A stretch of 64,000 bases of DNA, from contig NZ_JAQMWQ010000012.1 of assembly GCF_030403775.1 (NCBI RefSeq), positions 1 to 64,000 of the forward strand, written 5' to 3'. Positions 34,331 through 42,502 of this stretch are shown here, in pieces. Position numbers and translations under genes: made by a program. Every line of letters begins with the position of its first letter. The first letter of the stretch is position 1. Source of the DNA: Paenibacillus sp. BSR1-1. GTDB lineage: Bacteria > Bacillota > Bacilli > Bacillales > Cytobacillaceae. The notes below the pieces were generated by a model that ran no database searches, was not told where the DNA came from, and saw only the letters and a list, made by a program, of their open reading frames with translations.

Positions 34331-36361
34331 ATGGAGCGAAACGGTATTTTTCATTCAGTTTGCCCGCTTGACTGCCCGGATCAGTGCGGATTGCTTTTAC
34401 ATAAAAAAGACGGGAAAATCGTCAAGGTCGAGGGTGACCCCGAGCATCCGGTAACGAAGGGGCATATTTGCAACAAGGTACGGAATATGACGGAACGGAT
34501 ATATGATGAGAATCGATTGAAATACCCGTTGAAACGTATAGGACCCAAAGGCGAGGGAAAGTTCACGAGAATCAGCTGGGAAGAAGCCTTGAGAACGATT
34601 ACGGCGCACTGGTCGGAACTTATTCATTCAGATGGTCCGGAAAGCATCCTCCCCTACAGTTTTTATGGGAACATGGGGAGGCTCAGCGCGGAAGGAATAG
34701 ACCGCCGTTTCTTCCACCGCCTCGGTGCTTCCAGACTCGATCAAACAATTTGCTCTTCAGCCGGCTCCGTTGGCTATAAATATACGATGGGCGGAAGCCT
34801 AGGAATCGACCCGGAAGATACGATCCATTCGAAGCTGATTTTCTTTTGGGGCATCAATGCTGCCAGCACCAATATGCATCAAGTCGCCCTTGCTCAAAAA
34901 GCCCGAAAGCAGAACGGTGCTAAAATCATCGTCATCGATGTTCATAAGAACCAAACAGGCCGATTAGCGGATTGGTTTATTCCGATTTTACCCGGCACAG
35001 ACAGCGCACTCGCCCTTGGGCTCATGCAAATTATGTTTGCCGAAAATATGGTGGACCAGGACTTTCTCCAAACCTATACCGTTGGTCACGAAGAGCTCCG
35101 GGAACATGTTATGCAGTACAATCCAGAGACGGTTTCCGCCATCACTGGAGTTCCAGTTGCGGACATTTACAAACTCGCACGAATGTATGGAGAAACGTCT
35201 CCATCGTTTATTCGAATTGGAAATGGGCCGCAGCATCACGACAATGGCGGGATGTTCGTCCGTACCGTTGCATGTCTGCCTGCCCTGACCGGCCAATGGC
35301 TTGTCAAAGGCGGCGGTGCGATTAAAGGAAATTCGGGGTACCTGGCACTGAATACGGAATACCTGCAGCGCCCTAACCTTTTGAAAAATAAAAATACTCG
35401 TATCGTGAACATGAACTTGCTCGGTGAAGCATTGCTGTCCCTTGACCCGCCTATTAAGTCCCTCTATGTTTACGGCTCAAACCCGGCAGTTGTTGCTCCG
35501 TCCAGTCATAAAGTAAGAAAAGGCCTTGCCCGAGAAGATTTATTTACCGTCGTTCACGATTTATTTTTAACCGAAACGGCTAAGTATGCCGATATTGTCT
35601 TGCCAGCAACGTCTTCCTTTGAAAATACGGATATTTATACGTCCTACTGGCACCACTATACCCAGCTTCAGCAGCCGGTTATTGAACCATTTGGTGAAGC
35701 TAAATCAAATGTCGAAGTGTTCCGCTTGCTGGCGCATACCATGGGATTCGGTGATGAAGCAGCCTTTAAAGAAACTGAGGCAGAGATGATTGAAGGTACG
35801 CTGAATAACCCAAGGAATCCATATTTGGCAGGAATTAATTTTGAAGGGTTAGCCGAGTCGAATTATCTGAAAGCCAAGGTGAAACCGTTGTTTCCTGGAA
35901 AACTTCCAACGCCTAGCGGAAAAATAGAATTATATTCTGAGAGGATGAAGCAAGACGGACACCCGCCGCTTCCAACCTATATTCCTCTTCTGAACGATGG
36001 GGATCATCCATATCAATTTGTGCCTGGGCCAAATCATAATTTCTTAAATTCTACTTTTTCTAACAACCAGAAGCATGTTGACCTGGAAAAAGAACCTCGA
36101 TTGCATATGAATAAGAAGGATGCCCTGGCAGCTGGCATTCAAGATGGCGAAATGGTGCGGGTCTGGAATGACCGCGGGGAATGTACGCTGAAGGTTTCAA
36201 TTGGTGAGAGCGTCCTCCCAGGAGTCGTCGTCAGCCAGGGACTTTGGGCCGACGAAAATGGAACGAAACAGTTGGTTAACGTCCTCACCCCGGATCGGAT
36301 TGCCGACATGGGCGGCGGCGCCACCTTCTTTTCGGGCCGTGTCAGCATAGAAAAAAATTAA
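34331..36361 (+). CDS. molybdopterin oxidoreductase (YoaE/YyaE-like)
   Basis: 676 residues from the ATG at 34331 (GAGGAG 7-8 bp upstream); the open frame reaches back to 34172 without family similarity. N-terminal 4Fe-4S site C11-X3-C15-X3-C19-X27-C47. Bis-MGD-binding domains follow, with GINAASTNMHQ, PGTDSALALGL and the C-terminal molydop-binding domain (RLHMNKKDALAAGI, RVWNDRGE). Close in size and layout to B. subtilis YoaE/YyaE; substrate unknown. The position expected for a cofactor ligand reads CSSAGSVG rather than a clear Sec/Cys motif. No maturation partners nearby. Confidence 0.87.
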   Translation: MERNGIFHSVCPLDCPDQCGLLLHKKDGKIVKVEGDPEHPVTKGHICNKVRNMTERIYDENRLKYPLKRIGPKGEGKFTRISWEEALRTITAHWSELIHSDGPESILPYSFYGNMGRLSAEGIDRRFFHRLGASRLDQTICSSAGSVGYKYTMGGSLGIDPEDTIHSKLIFFWGINAASTNMHQVALAQKARKQNGAKIIVIDVHKNQTGRLADWFIPILPGTDSALALGLMQIMFAENMVDQDFLQTYTVGHEELREHVMQYNPETVSAITGVPVADIYKLARMYGETSPSFIRIGNGPQHHDNGGMFVRTVACLPALTGQWLVKGGGAIKGNSGYLALNTEYLQRPNLLKNKNTRIVNMNLLGEALLSLDPPIKSLYVYGSNPAVVAPSSHKVRKGLAREDLFTVVHDLFLTETAKYADIVLPATSSFENTDIYTSYWHHYTQLQQPVIEPFGEAKSNVEVFRLLAHTMGFGDEAAFKETEAEMIEGTLNNPRNPYLAGINFEGLAESNYLKAKVKPLFPGKLPTPSGKIELYSERMKQDGHPPLPTYIPLLNDGDHPYQFVPGPNHNFLNSTFSNNQKHVDLEKEPRLHMNKKDALAAGIQDGEMVRVWNDRGECTLKVSIGESVLPGVVVSQGLWADENGTKQLVNVLTPDRIADMGGGATFFSGRVSIEKN

Positions 36362-36370
36362 TTTTTACAA

Positions 36371-36409
36371 ACAAAAGCTCCCTGGGTTCTCTTACCAAGG
36401 AGCTTTTGT
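36371..36409. terminator. bidirectional terminator
   Basis: ACAAAAGCTCC (36371-36381) pairs with GGAGCTTTTGT (36399-36409), between the convergent oxidoreductase and yitT-family genes. Confidence 0.88.
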
Positions 36410-37243
36410 TCAGCTTGCTTTGTAACCTTTGCCCATCATTTCGTGGACGTTGTGGACGGTGACGTAGGCCATTTCGTCGATTGATTTTATAATATTTTTC
36501 AACTGGATGATTTCCTGTTTATTGATGACGATATAGAGGACTTCCTTGTTCTGACCGGTGTAGCCGCCGCGTCCGTCTAAAACAGTCAAGCCGCGTGACA
36601 TTTTATTCGTAATCCCTTCGAGCACCTGCTCTGGCGTGTTCGAGATAATCAAGACGGCGACCCGCTCATCAAGCCCTTCAACGATGAAATCAATCGCCTT
36701 CGCCCCGACATACACAATCAAAAGTGTATACATCGCCTTTTCCAAACCAATAATCGGAATCGACCCTGCCACCACAATAATATCAATAATGAGCACAGAT
36801 TTGCCAAGGCTCCAGCCGAAAAATTGTGTCGCCAGCCTAGCTATAATGGTTGTTCCGCCTGACGTTCCGCCCGCACGAAATATAAATCCAATCCCGCCAT
36901 TCACTAATAATCCCGCAAAAAGGGAAGCAAGCAGGGTATCCTCCGTTATCCGTTTGCTGACATCCTCTGTTATAAATAAAAACCCTGAGCAGGCCGCAAT
37001 CGAAATCAGCGTATAAATAAACGCTCTTTTTTCAAAAAATTTATAGCCGACCACGATCAGCACAGCATTTAAAACAAAGTTCACGACCCCAGGTGACCAA
37101 TTCCACAAATAGTGCAAAATGATGGTAATACCTAAAAGTCCGCCTTCGGAAAGATGATTGGGAATCGTGAAAAAATTAACTCCGACCGCAAAAATAAACG
37201 CACCCAGTATAATGAAAAGCATATCTTTAAACAGTTTCCTCAT
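36410..37243 (-). CDS. YitT family membrane protein (DUF161/DUF2179)
   Basis: 277 residues. Five membrane helices in residues 8-180 with the conserved GGTSGGTTIIA loop. A cytoplasmic DUF2179 domain follows at about 195-275 (RGLTVLDGRGGYTG, EVLYIVINKQE). B. subtilis has several paralogues (YitT, YpjC, YvjA and others); which one this matches cannot be decided by eye. Transport substrate unknown. Confidence 0.88.
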   Translation of the reverse strand: MRKLFKDMLFIILGAFIFAVGVNFFTIPNHLSEGGLLGITIILHYLWNWSPGVVNFVLNAVLIVVGYKFFEKRAFIYTLISIAACSGFLFITEDVSKRITEDTLLASLFAGLLVNGGIGFIFRAGGTSGGTTIIARLATQFFGWSLGKSVLIIDIIVVAGSIPIIGLEKAMYTLLIVYVGAKAIDFIVEGLDERVAVLIISNTPEQVLEGITNKMSRGLTVLDGRGGYTGQNKEVLYIVINKQEIIQLKNIIKSIDEMAYVTVHNVHEMMGKGYKAS

Positions 37244-37352
37244 TAAAATGCCATCCTTCTATTATGCCGCTCCATTTAGAGCTCACAAAATCATTTCTTC
37301 CAATAATGATACAACAAAATGACGGACACTAGTAACCTAAATTGAGGAGGCA

Positions 37353-37383
37353 TAAAAAAAAGAACAGAGACATCCGTCTCTGC
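37353..37383 (-). terminator. hairpin terminator downstream of the second galE
   Basis: CAGAGAC (37365-37371) pairs with GTCTCTG (37376-37382). On the minus strand it is followed by TTCTTTTTTTT. It lies 120 bp beyond galE, after the dispersed repeat. Confidence 0.78.
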
Positions 37384-37420
37384 CCTTCCATAAAAATCGT
37401 GGTTTCAAACATCGCCAATC

Positions 37421-37465
37421 CGTCCACTACATAAGGACATTTGTCCACGAATGGTGCCTGACACC
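37421..37465 (+). repeat. GGTGCCTGACACC dispersed element, copy e
   Basis: CGTCCACT, AAGGACAT, TTGTCCACGAATGGTGCCTGACACC (core 37453-37465), followed by three short ACAATGACACT-type direct repeats up to 37500. A degenerate core (GGTGACAGGCATC) occurs at 38585-38597. Confidence 0.8.
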
Positions 37466-37505
37466 ACAATGACACTGCAATGACACTACAATGACACCAC
37501 ACTCT

Positions 37506-38477
37506 TTAGTATTTCTGCTCCTTGTGCCATCTCCAGGCATCGCCGATGATTTGTTCAAGGTTTCGCTGGGCTTTCCAGCCTAGTTCATTAAGGATTTTAG
37601 CGGAAGAAGCGACGAGTCTGGCCGGGTCGCCAGCACGGCGGTCGGCCATTTCGACATTGGCTTTTACCCCAGTTACTTTTTCACAGGTCTCGATAACTTC
37701 CTTCACAGAATAGCCCAGTCCATTTCCTAAATTGTAAACCTCAGCAGACTTCTTCCCACTCAAAAGCGCCTCAAGTGCAAGAATATGAGCGGCAGCCAAA
37801 TCAGTAACATGGATATAATCGCGGATACATGTGCCATCCGGAGTGTCATAATCATCCCCAAACACAGACACCTTTTCCCGAGAACCTAATAATTGCTGCA
37901 ACACAATCGGGATTAAATGCGTCTCCGGATCATGACTTTCGCCAATCACCGCGGAGTCATGCGCTCCTGCTGCATTAAAGTAACGAAGCACCACATAATT
38001 TAAACCATAGGACTTGGAAAAATCAGCCAGAACCTGCTCGACCATCAGCTTAGAATGACCATATGGGTTAATTGGTGCAGTCATTGTTGATTCATCTATG
38101 ATTTCCACATTCGGTATGCCATAGGTTGCCGCTGTAGAAGAGAAAATAAAGTTTTTTACTTGAAATTTCATCATGACCTTCAACAATGTTAAAGTAGAGG
38201 CCACATTATTTTGATAATATTTTAAAGGATCAACAACAGACTCTCCAACCAGGCTATTGGCCGCAAAGTGCATGACCGCCTTGATGGGATAGCTTCTAAA
38301 GATCATTTGCAAATCCTCTTCATTGCCAAGGTCTCCCTTAACAAAAATAGCCCGGCTATCAACGGCCTCGCGGTGACCCGTAGTCAGGTTATCCAATACA
38401 ACGACCTCTTCTTTTTCGACTAAATCCTTCACAAGATGGCTGCCAATGTAACCAGCGCCGCCGACAACGAGAATCAT
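37506..38477 (-). CDS. galE: UDP-glucose 4-epimerase (second copy)
   Basis: 323 residues. GGAGYIGSHLV, FSSTAATYGIP, NPYGHSK and RDYIHVTDLAAAHI are intact. It is clearly paralogous to the galE at 6363-7373 (long shared stretches such as YPIKAVMHFA) but stands alone, away from glycan genes. It is more likely the housekeeping galactose/teichoic-acid epimerase, with the other copy dedicated to the island (inference). Confidence 0.92.
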   Translation of the reverse strand: MILVVGGAGYIGSHLVKDLVEKEEVVVLDNLTTGHREAVDSRAIFVKGDLGNEEDLQMIFRSYPIKAVMHFAANSLVGESVVDPLKYYQNNVASTLTLLKVMMKFQVKNFIFSSTAATYGIPNVEIIDESTMTAPINPYGHSKLMVEQVLADFSKSYGLNYVVLRYFNAAGAHDSAVIGESHDPETHLIPIVLQQLLGSREKVSVFGDDYDTPDGTCIRDYIHVTDLAAAHILALEALLSGKKSAEVYNLGNGLGYSVKEVIETCEKVTGVKANVEMADRRAGDPARLVASSAKILNELGWKAQRNLEQIIGDAWRWHKEQKY

Positions 38478-38668
38478 AGTTCATTTCCCCTTAAATTAAA
38501 TTCTATACCGTAAGTATTATAGCACTTTTAGCCAACTACCGCTTGTCAGGTGTATTTGCTAATAATTCCCTAATAAAATCTCATGGTGACAGGCATCTTT
38601 TTTCATTGTATTTTCCTACTTCGACTATTAAAATCAACAATAAGATTTAATTTTTAGGAGGCCCCACC

Positions 38669-39172
38669 ATGAAACTGAGCAGTGAAGAAATTGAGATATT
38701 AAAAATCATCGAAGAAGACCATAAGCTTTCCGTTGAAACGATTGCATCCATGGTACTTAGCAGCGAAGAAAAAGTTAAAGCGGCGATTGAAAAATTAGAG
38801 CAGGAAAAAATCATTATCAGTTACCCGACCTTAATCGATTGGAGCAAAGTCGAAGGCCAGGAAAACATCATTGCAATGATTGATGTAAAAGTAACTCCGA
38901 AGCGCGGGGTCGGCTTTGATGAGGTAGCAGAGCGAATTTATCGTTTCCCGGAAGTGACTTCCCTCTATCTTATGAGCGGTGCTTACGATTTGTCGATAAC
39001 TGTTGAAGGTAAAACGATGACACAAATTGCCACGTTCGTATCGGAAAAATTATCAACGATTGATAATGTCATTTCCACCACCACCCATTTCATGCTGAAA
39101 AAATATAAGCATGACGGGGTCATCTTTGGCGGCGGTGATGAGAAAGATAAACGAATGGTGGTTTCACCATGA
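38669..39172 (+). CDS. alaR: Lrp/AsnC family regulator (AlaR-like)
   Basis: 167 residues. N-terminal helix-turn-helix (LKIIEEDHKLSVETIASM) and a C-terminal RAM/AsnC effector domain (IAMIDVKVTPKRGVGF, SLYLMSGAYDLSITVEG). AGGAGG precedes the ATG. Its stop overlaps the aminotransferase start (ATGA), the arrangement of B. subtilis alaR-alaT (formerly yugG-yugH), so it probably controls alanine metabolism through the partner gene. Confidence 0.9.
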   Translation: MKLSSEEIEILKIIEEDHKLSVETIASMVLSSEEKVKAAIEKLEQEKIIISYPTLIDWSKVEGQENIIAMIDVKVTPKRGVGFDEVAERIYRFPEVTSLYLMSGAYDLSITVEGKTMTQIATFVSEKLSTIDNVISTTTHFMLKKYKHDGVIFGGGDEKDKRMVVSP

Positions 39173-40374
39173 AACAGGATTACGCCCATTATCTTTCCAA
39201 AACAGCAAAAGAGCTTCAGCCGTCCGGCATAAGGAAATTTTTCGATTTGGCCGCCAGTATGAAGGACGTGATTTCGCTGGGAGTCGGTGAACCTGACTTT
39301 ATCACTCCCTGGAACATTCGCGAAGCAGCGATTTTATCCTTAGAACAGGGCGAAACCGCCTATACGGCGAATCCGGGGCTGCTGGAGCTTCGGCAAGAAA
39401 TCACCAACTATCTGGGAACCAGGTTTGGGGTCGAGTACGATCCTAAAAATCAAATTATTGTGACAATCGGAGCCAGTCAGGCCATCGACCTCGCCTTCCG
39501 GGCGATTTTAAACCAAGGTGATGAGGTCTTGATTGTGGAACCAGCCTTTGTTTCCTATGCCCCATTAGTATCGATTGCCGGAGGCACACCTGTTGCTCTT
39601 TCAACTTCGCCTGAGAATGGGTTCAAATTGACACCTGAGCAGCTCGAAAATGCCATCACGGAAAAAACAAAAGCAATTTTGCTTTGTTTTCCGAACAATC
39701 CAACTGGCACCTCCTTAAACAAGGAGGAACTGACGGAAATCGCCAGAATCGTCGAGAAACATGATCTAATTGTGGTATCAGACGAAATATACGCGGAATT
39801 AACCTATGATGAAGTCTTTACGAGCTTCTCGGCCCTTGAGGGCATGTATGACCGAACCATATTAATCAACGGGTTCTCCAAAGGTTTTGCAATGACCGGC
39901 TGGCGCTTAGGTTTACTTGCGGCTCCAGCACCTTTTGTGGAAGTTATGCTGAAAATTTTCCAATATACAACGATGTGTGCACCGACGATGCTGCAGCATG
40001 GTGCAATTGAGGCCCTCCGGAACAGTTTTCATGATGTGGAAACGATGAAACGAAGCTATCGCAGAAGGCGGAACTTTGTCGTCCAGACGTTGAATAAGAT
40101 CGGTTTGGATTGCCACATTCCCGGCGGCGCCTTTTATGTGTTTCCATCCATTAAAGCAACCGGCCTTACCTCGGAACAATTTGCGGAAGAGCTGCTGATG
40201 CAGGAACGAGTCGCAGTAGTCCCTGGCCATGTGTTTGGTGAAAGCGGAGAAGGGTATGTACGTTGTTCTTATGCTACCTCGATGGCCCAGCTTCAAGAAG
40301 CGCTCAAGAGAATGCAGCGTTTTTTGGAATCGAAGGGTGTCTATGGGGAAAATACGGTGGAAATATTGAAATAA
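39169..40374 (+). CDS. alaT: alanine/aspartate-type aminotransferase (AlaT-like)
   Basis: 401 residues, class I PLP aminotransferase. SLGVGEPDF near residue 38, FPNNPTGT, the D-Y pair of VVSDEIYAEL, and the PLP-binding Lys in INGFSKGFAMTGWRLG near residue 236. RCSYA near the C-terminus holds the substrate-carboxylate Arg. In B. subtilis the orthologue AlaT makes alanine from pyruvate. Coupled to alaR by a 4-bp overlap; terminator follows. Confidence 0.92.
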   Translation: MKQDYAHYLSKTAKELQPSGIRKFFDLAASMKDVISLGVGEPDFITPWNIREAAILSLEQGETAYTANPGLLELRQEITNYLGTRFGVEYDPKNQIIVTIGASQAIDLAFRAILNQGDEVLIVEPAFVSYAPLVSIAGGTPVALSTSPENGFKLTPEQLENAITEKTKAILLCFPNNPTGTSLNKEELTEIARIVEKHDLIVVSDEIYAELTYDEVFTSFSALEGMYDRTILINGFSKGFAMTGWRLGLLAAPAPFVEVMLKIFQYTTMCAPTMLQHGAIEALRNSFHDVETMKRSYRRRRNFVVQTLNKIGLDCHIPGGAFYVFPSIKATGLTSEQFAEELLMQERVAVVPGHVFGESGEGYVRCSYATSMAQLQEALKRMQRFLESKGVYGENTVEILK

Positions 40375-40380
40375 ACGTGG

Positions 40381-40414
40381 AAAGCCCAATTCTGTGTGAG
40401 GAATTGGGCTTTAC
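40381..40414 (+). terminator. terminator after alaRT
   Basis: AAAGCCCAATTC (40381-40392) pairs with GAATTGGGCTTT (40401-40412), a perfect 12-bp stem. Confidence 0.9.
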
Positions 40415-40476
40415 TAAATTATAATGGGAATTTTTATTTTTTGAAGATCAATAGAAGCATTTATTTGGAAGTTAAA

Positions 40477-40785
40477 TTATAACTGAAGGTGAAATTTAAG
40501 TTTAGCTAACTCTCTTTCATTTCGAGCTGATTTTTCCCAGATATGTTCTTGTTCTGCCCTAATGTCAGTCACGATATTAAGTATTTCAGTAATTTTCGCC
40601 TCATTTTTGCTATCCATGGCGGCTAGTTCCTTCCTCATTCCCTGCTGGTCATTCTTCATTTTATGCTGTTCTTTCTTCATTACCTGCTGCTCGATCTTCA
40701 TTTCCTGCAGTTGCTGATTAATATTTCCTACTATCGAAATGATGCTAGATAACATCTCTTCCATCCTATCTAGTTTCTTTTCCAA
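40477..40785 (-). CDS. small coiled-coil protein of unknown function
   Basis: 102 residues from TTG 40785, which has AGGAGG 8 bp upstream; the GTG at 40794 sits on that site and is unlikely. Almost entirely coiled coil, with heptads of Met/Leu/Ile and the Lys/Gln-rich run KIEQQVMKKEQHKMKNDQQ. No Cys, no signal peptide. Proteins of this type with repeated EQQ.MK.EQ are frequent in Bacillus without known role; low-complexity sequence makes homology hard to judge. Confidence 0.65.
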   Translation of the reverse strand: MEKKLDRMEEMLSSIISIVGNINQQLQEMKIEQQVMKKEQHKMKNDQQGMRKELAAMDSKNEAKITEILNIVTDIRAEQEHIWEKSARNERELAKLKFHLQL

Positions 40786-40955
40786 GTATGTCACCTCCTA
40801 TTTTAACCATTATTATACACCAATTTTTCATCCTACTATCGACATCATCCGATATATTTCCATTTTTACTCAAAAAATAATGATTGAAAATCTCGCAGAA
40901 AACGAATAATATATTAAAGTATTTCAAAAATGTTCGTGTTTTCGGAGGAACCTTA

Positions 40956-42257
40956 ATGTTTAAACTAAATGAAAATCATACAAATGCCAAAACAGAGCTA
41001 CTTGCGGGGATTACGACCTTCTTTACGATGGTCTATATCGTGGTGGTCAATCCCGTTATTCTTGCTGATGCTGGCGTGCCGTTCCAGCAGGTTTTCACGG
41101 CAACCATCATCGCTGCGGTGGTCGGGACTCTTTGGATGGGGCTTTTCGCCAACTATCCAATCGCCATCGCTCCGGGGATGGGGCTTAACGCGTATTTTGC
41201 CTATTCTGTCGTCGGCGGCCACCAGGGTATCACCTATCAAACAGCCTTTGCCGCTGTCTTTATTGCCGGTCTTATTTTTGTCATCTTATCGTTAACTCCT
41301 TTACGGGAAAAATTAATCGATGCCATTCCGGATAATCTTAAACATGGGATTACCGCTGGAATCGGCTTATTCATAGCTTTTATAGGACTTCGCCTGACAA
41401 AAATTATTACGGCACATCCGACAAATCTTGTTGGGCTGGGCGATCTCCATGCCCCATCGGCGATATTAACGCTTGTCGGACTCGCTGTGACCCTTGTATT
41501 AATGGTGCTGCGCGTAAATGGAGCATTATTTTTTGGAATGATTGTGACTGGTCTCATCGCTTTTTTCACAGGTCAGCTTTCCTTTAAAAATGGATTTATG
41601 GCCCTCCCTTCTCTGCCAGAAGGGCTTATGATTGGGAATCCTATCACCGCATTTGGTGATGTGGTTCAGCACAGTCTTTATGCCGTTGTATTTTCTTTCA
41701 TTCTTGTAACGATTTTTGATACGACCGGAACGATGATCGGTGTCGCCAACCAAGCAGGCTTGATGAAAAACGGAAAATTTCCGCGGGCGCGTCAGGCATT
41801 GCTGTCTGATTCCATTGCGACGGCAATCGGCGCCATGTTTGGGACGAGCCCGACCACTGCTTATATTGAATCATCATCAGGCGTCGCAGCCGGAGGACGG
41901 ACAGGCTTAACTTCACTTACTGTCGCTGCCCTGTTTATCCTGTCTGCATTCTTCGGCCCGCTCGTCAGCGCCGTTTCAGGAATTTCCGCCATTACAGCAC
42001 CTGCACTTATTATTGTCGGAAGTCTAATGATGGGAAGTATTGCGAAAGTCCGCTGGGACGAGCTTGACGAAGCTTTCCCTGCCTTCCTGACGATTCTTTC
42101 CATGCCATTAACATCAAGTATTGCAACAGGAATCGCACTTGGATTCATCAGCTATCCGCTATTAAAATTAGTCAAAGGCAAATGGCATGATGTACATCCA
42201 TTGTTATACGTGTTTGCTGTGTTGTTCTTTTATCAGCTTGCATTTTTACAGCATTAA
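40956..42257 (+). CDS. NCS2/AzgA-type purine permease (PbuG/PbuO-like)
   Basis: 433 residues from the ATG at 40956 (GGAGG 6 bp upstream). Twelve or more membrane helices; AzgA-type signatures TFFTMVYIVVVNP, APGMGLNAYF, GIGLFIAFIGL, GTSPTTAYIESSSGVAAGGRTGL. Takes up hypoxanthine, guanine or adenine with protons. No purine riboswitch is recognisable in the leader, which argues for PbuO rather than the G-box-controlled PbuG (inference). A small hairpin, AAAACGAA with TTCGTGTTTT, lies in the leader (about 40897-40943). Confidence 0.88.
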   Translation: MFKLNENHTNAKTELLAGITTFFTMVYIVVVNPVILADAGVPFQQVFTATIIAAVVGTLWMGLFANYPIAIAPGMGLNAYFAYSVVGGHQGITYQTAFAAVFIAGLIFVILSLTPLREKLIDAIPDNLKHGITAGIGLFIAFIGLRLTKIITAHPTNLVGLGDLHAPSAILTLVGLAVTLVLMVLRVNGALFFGMIVTGLIAFFTGQLSFKNGFMALPSLPEGLMIGNPITAFGDVVQHSLYAVVFSFILVTIFDTTGTMIGVANQAGLMKNGKFPRARQALLSDSIATAIGAMFGTSPTTAYIESSSGVAAGGRTGLTSLTVAALFILSAFFGPLVSAVSGISAITAPALIIVGSLMMGSIAKVRWDELDEAFPAFLTILSMPLTSSIATGIALGFISYPLLKLVKGKWHDVHPLLYVFAVLFFYQLAFLQH

Positions 42258-42262
42258 ATAAG

Positions 42263-42330
42263 AAAAGCGAAAGCGCCTCGGTCAGCCCCGACAAGAAACC
42301 TCGAGGGGCTAGGCGCTGAAGCTGGACAAT
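42263..42330. repeat. dispersed GC-rich palindromic repeat
   Basis: AGAAAAGCGAAAGCGCCTCG..AGCCCCGACAAG..CCTCGAGGGGCTAGGCGCTGAAGCTGGACAA. Nested arms AGCGCCT/AGGCGCT and AGCCCC/GGGGCT fold into a branched hairpin. Elements with this wording are, from memory, common between genes in Bacillus-related genomes; only one copy lies in this window. Confidence 0.6.
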
Positions 42331-42358
42331 TCTCAAAGTCGAATTTTGTTATCCTATA

Positions 42359-42398
42359 ACAAAAGTCCAATTCGTATCAGAATTGGACTTTTGTTTTG
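42359..42398 (+). terminator. terminator after the purine permease
   Basis: ACAAAAGTCCAATTC (42359-42373) and GAATTGGACTTTTGT (42380-42394) form a perfect 15-bp stem followed by TTT. Confidence 0.92.
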
Positions 42399-42440
42399 CC
42401 TCTAAAAAAATTCCGAGTTAAAACAGGACAAGCACCCTCA

Positions 42441-42467
42441 CGTATACTATCACTCCTCATACCATAT
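42441..42467 (+). promoter_or_regulatory. probable sigma-K promoter
   Basis: AC (42441-42442), a 16-bp spacer, and CATACCATA (42459-42467) match the sigma-K consensus AC-N16/17-CATANNNTA. It lies 36 bp before the ATG of a CwlC-like lysin, the kind of gene sigma-K activates late in the mother cell. Confidence 0.6.
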
Positions 42468-42502
42468 AGATGTACCACTATATAAAAAAGTGAGGAGATT
42501 AA

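Noticed and set aside
40870..40955. Possible purine riboswitch before the NCS2 permease
   Set aside because: The conserved loop sequences of the G-box aptamer are absent; only a minor hairpin is seen.
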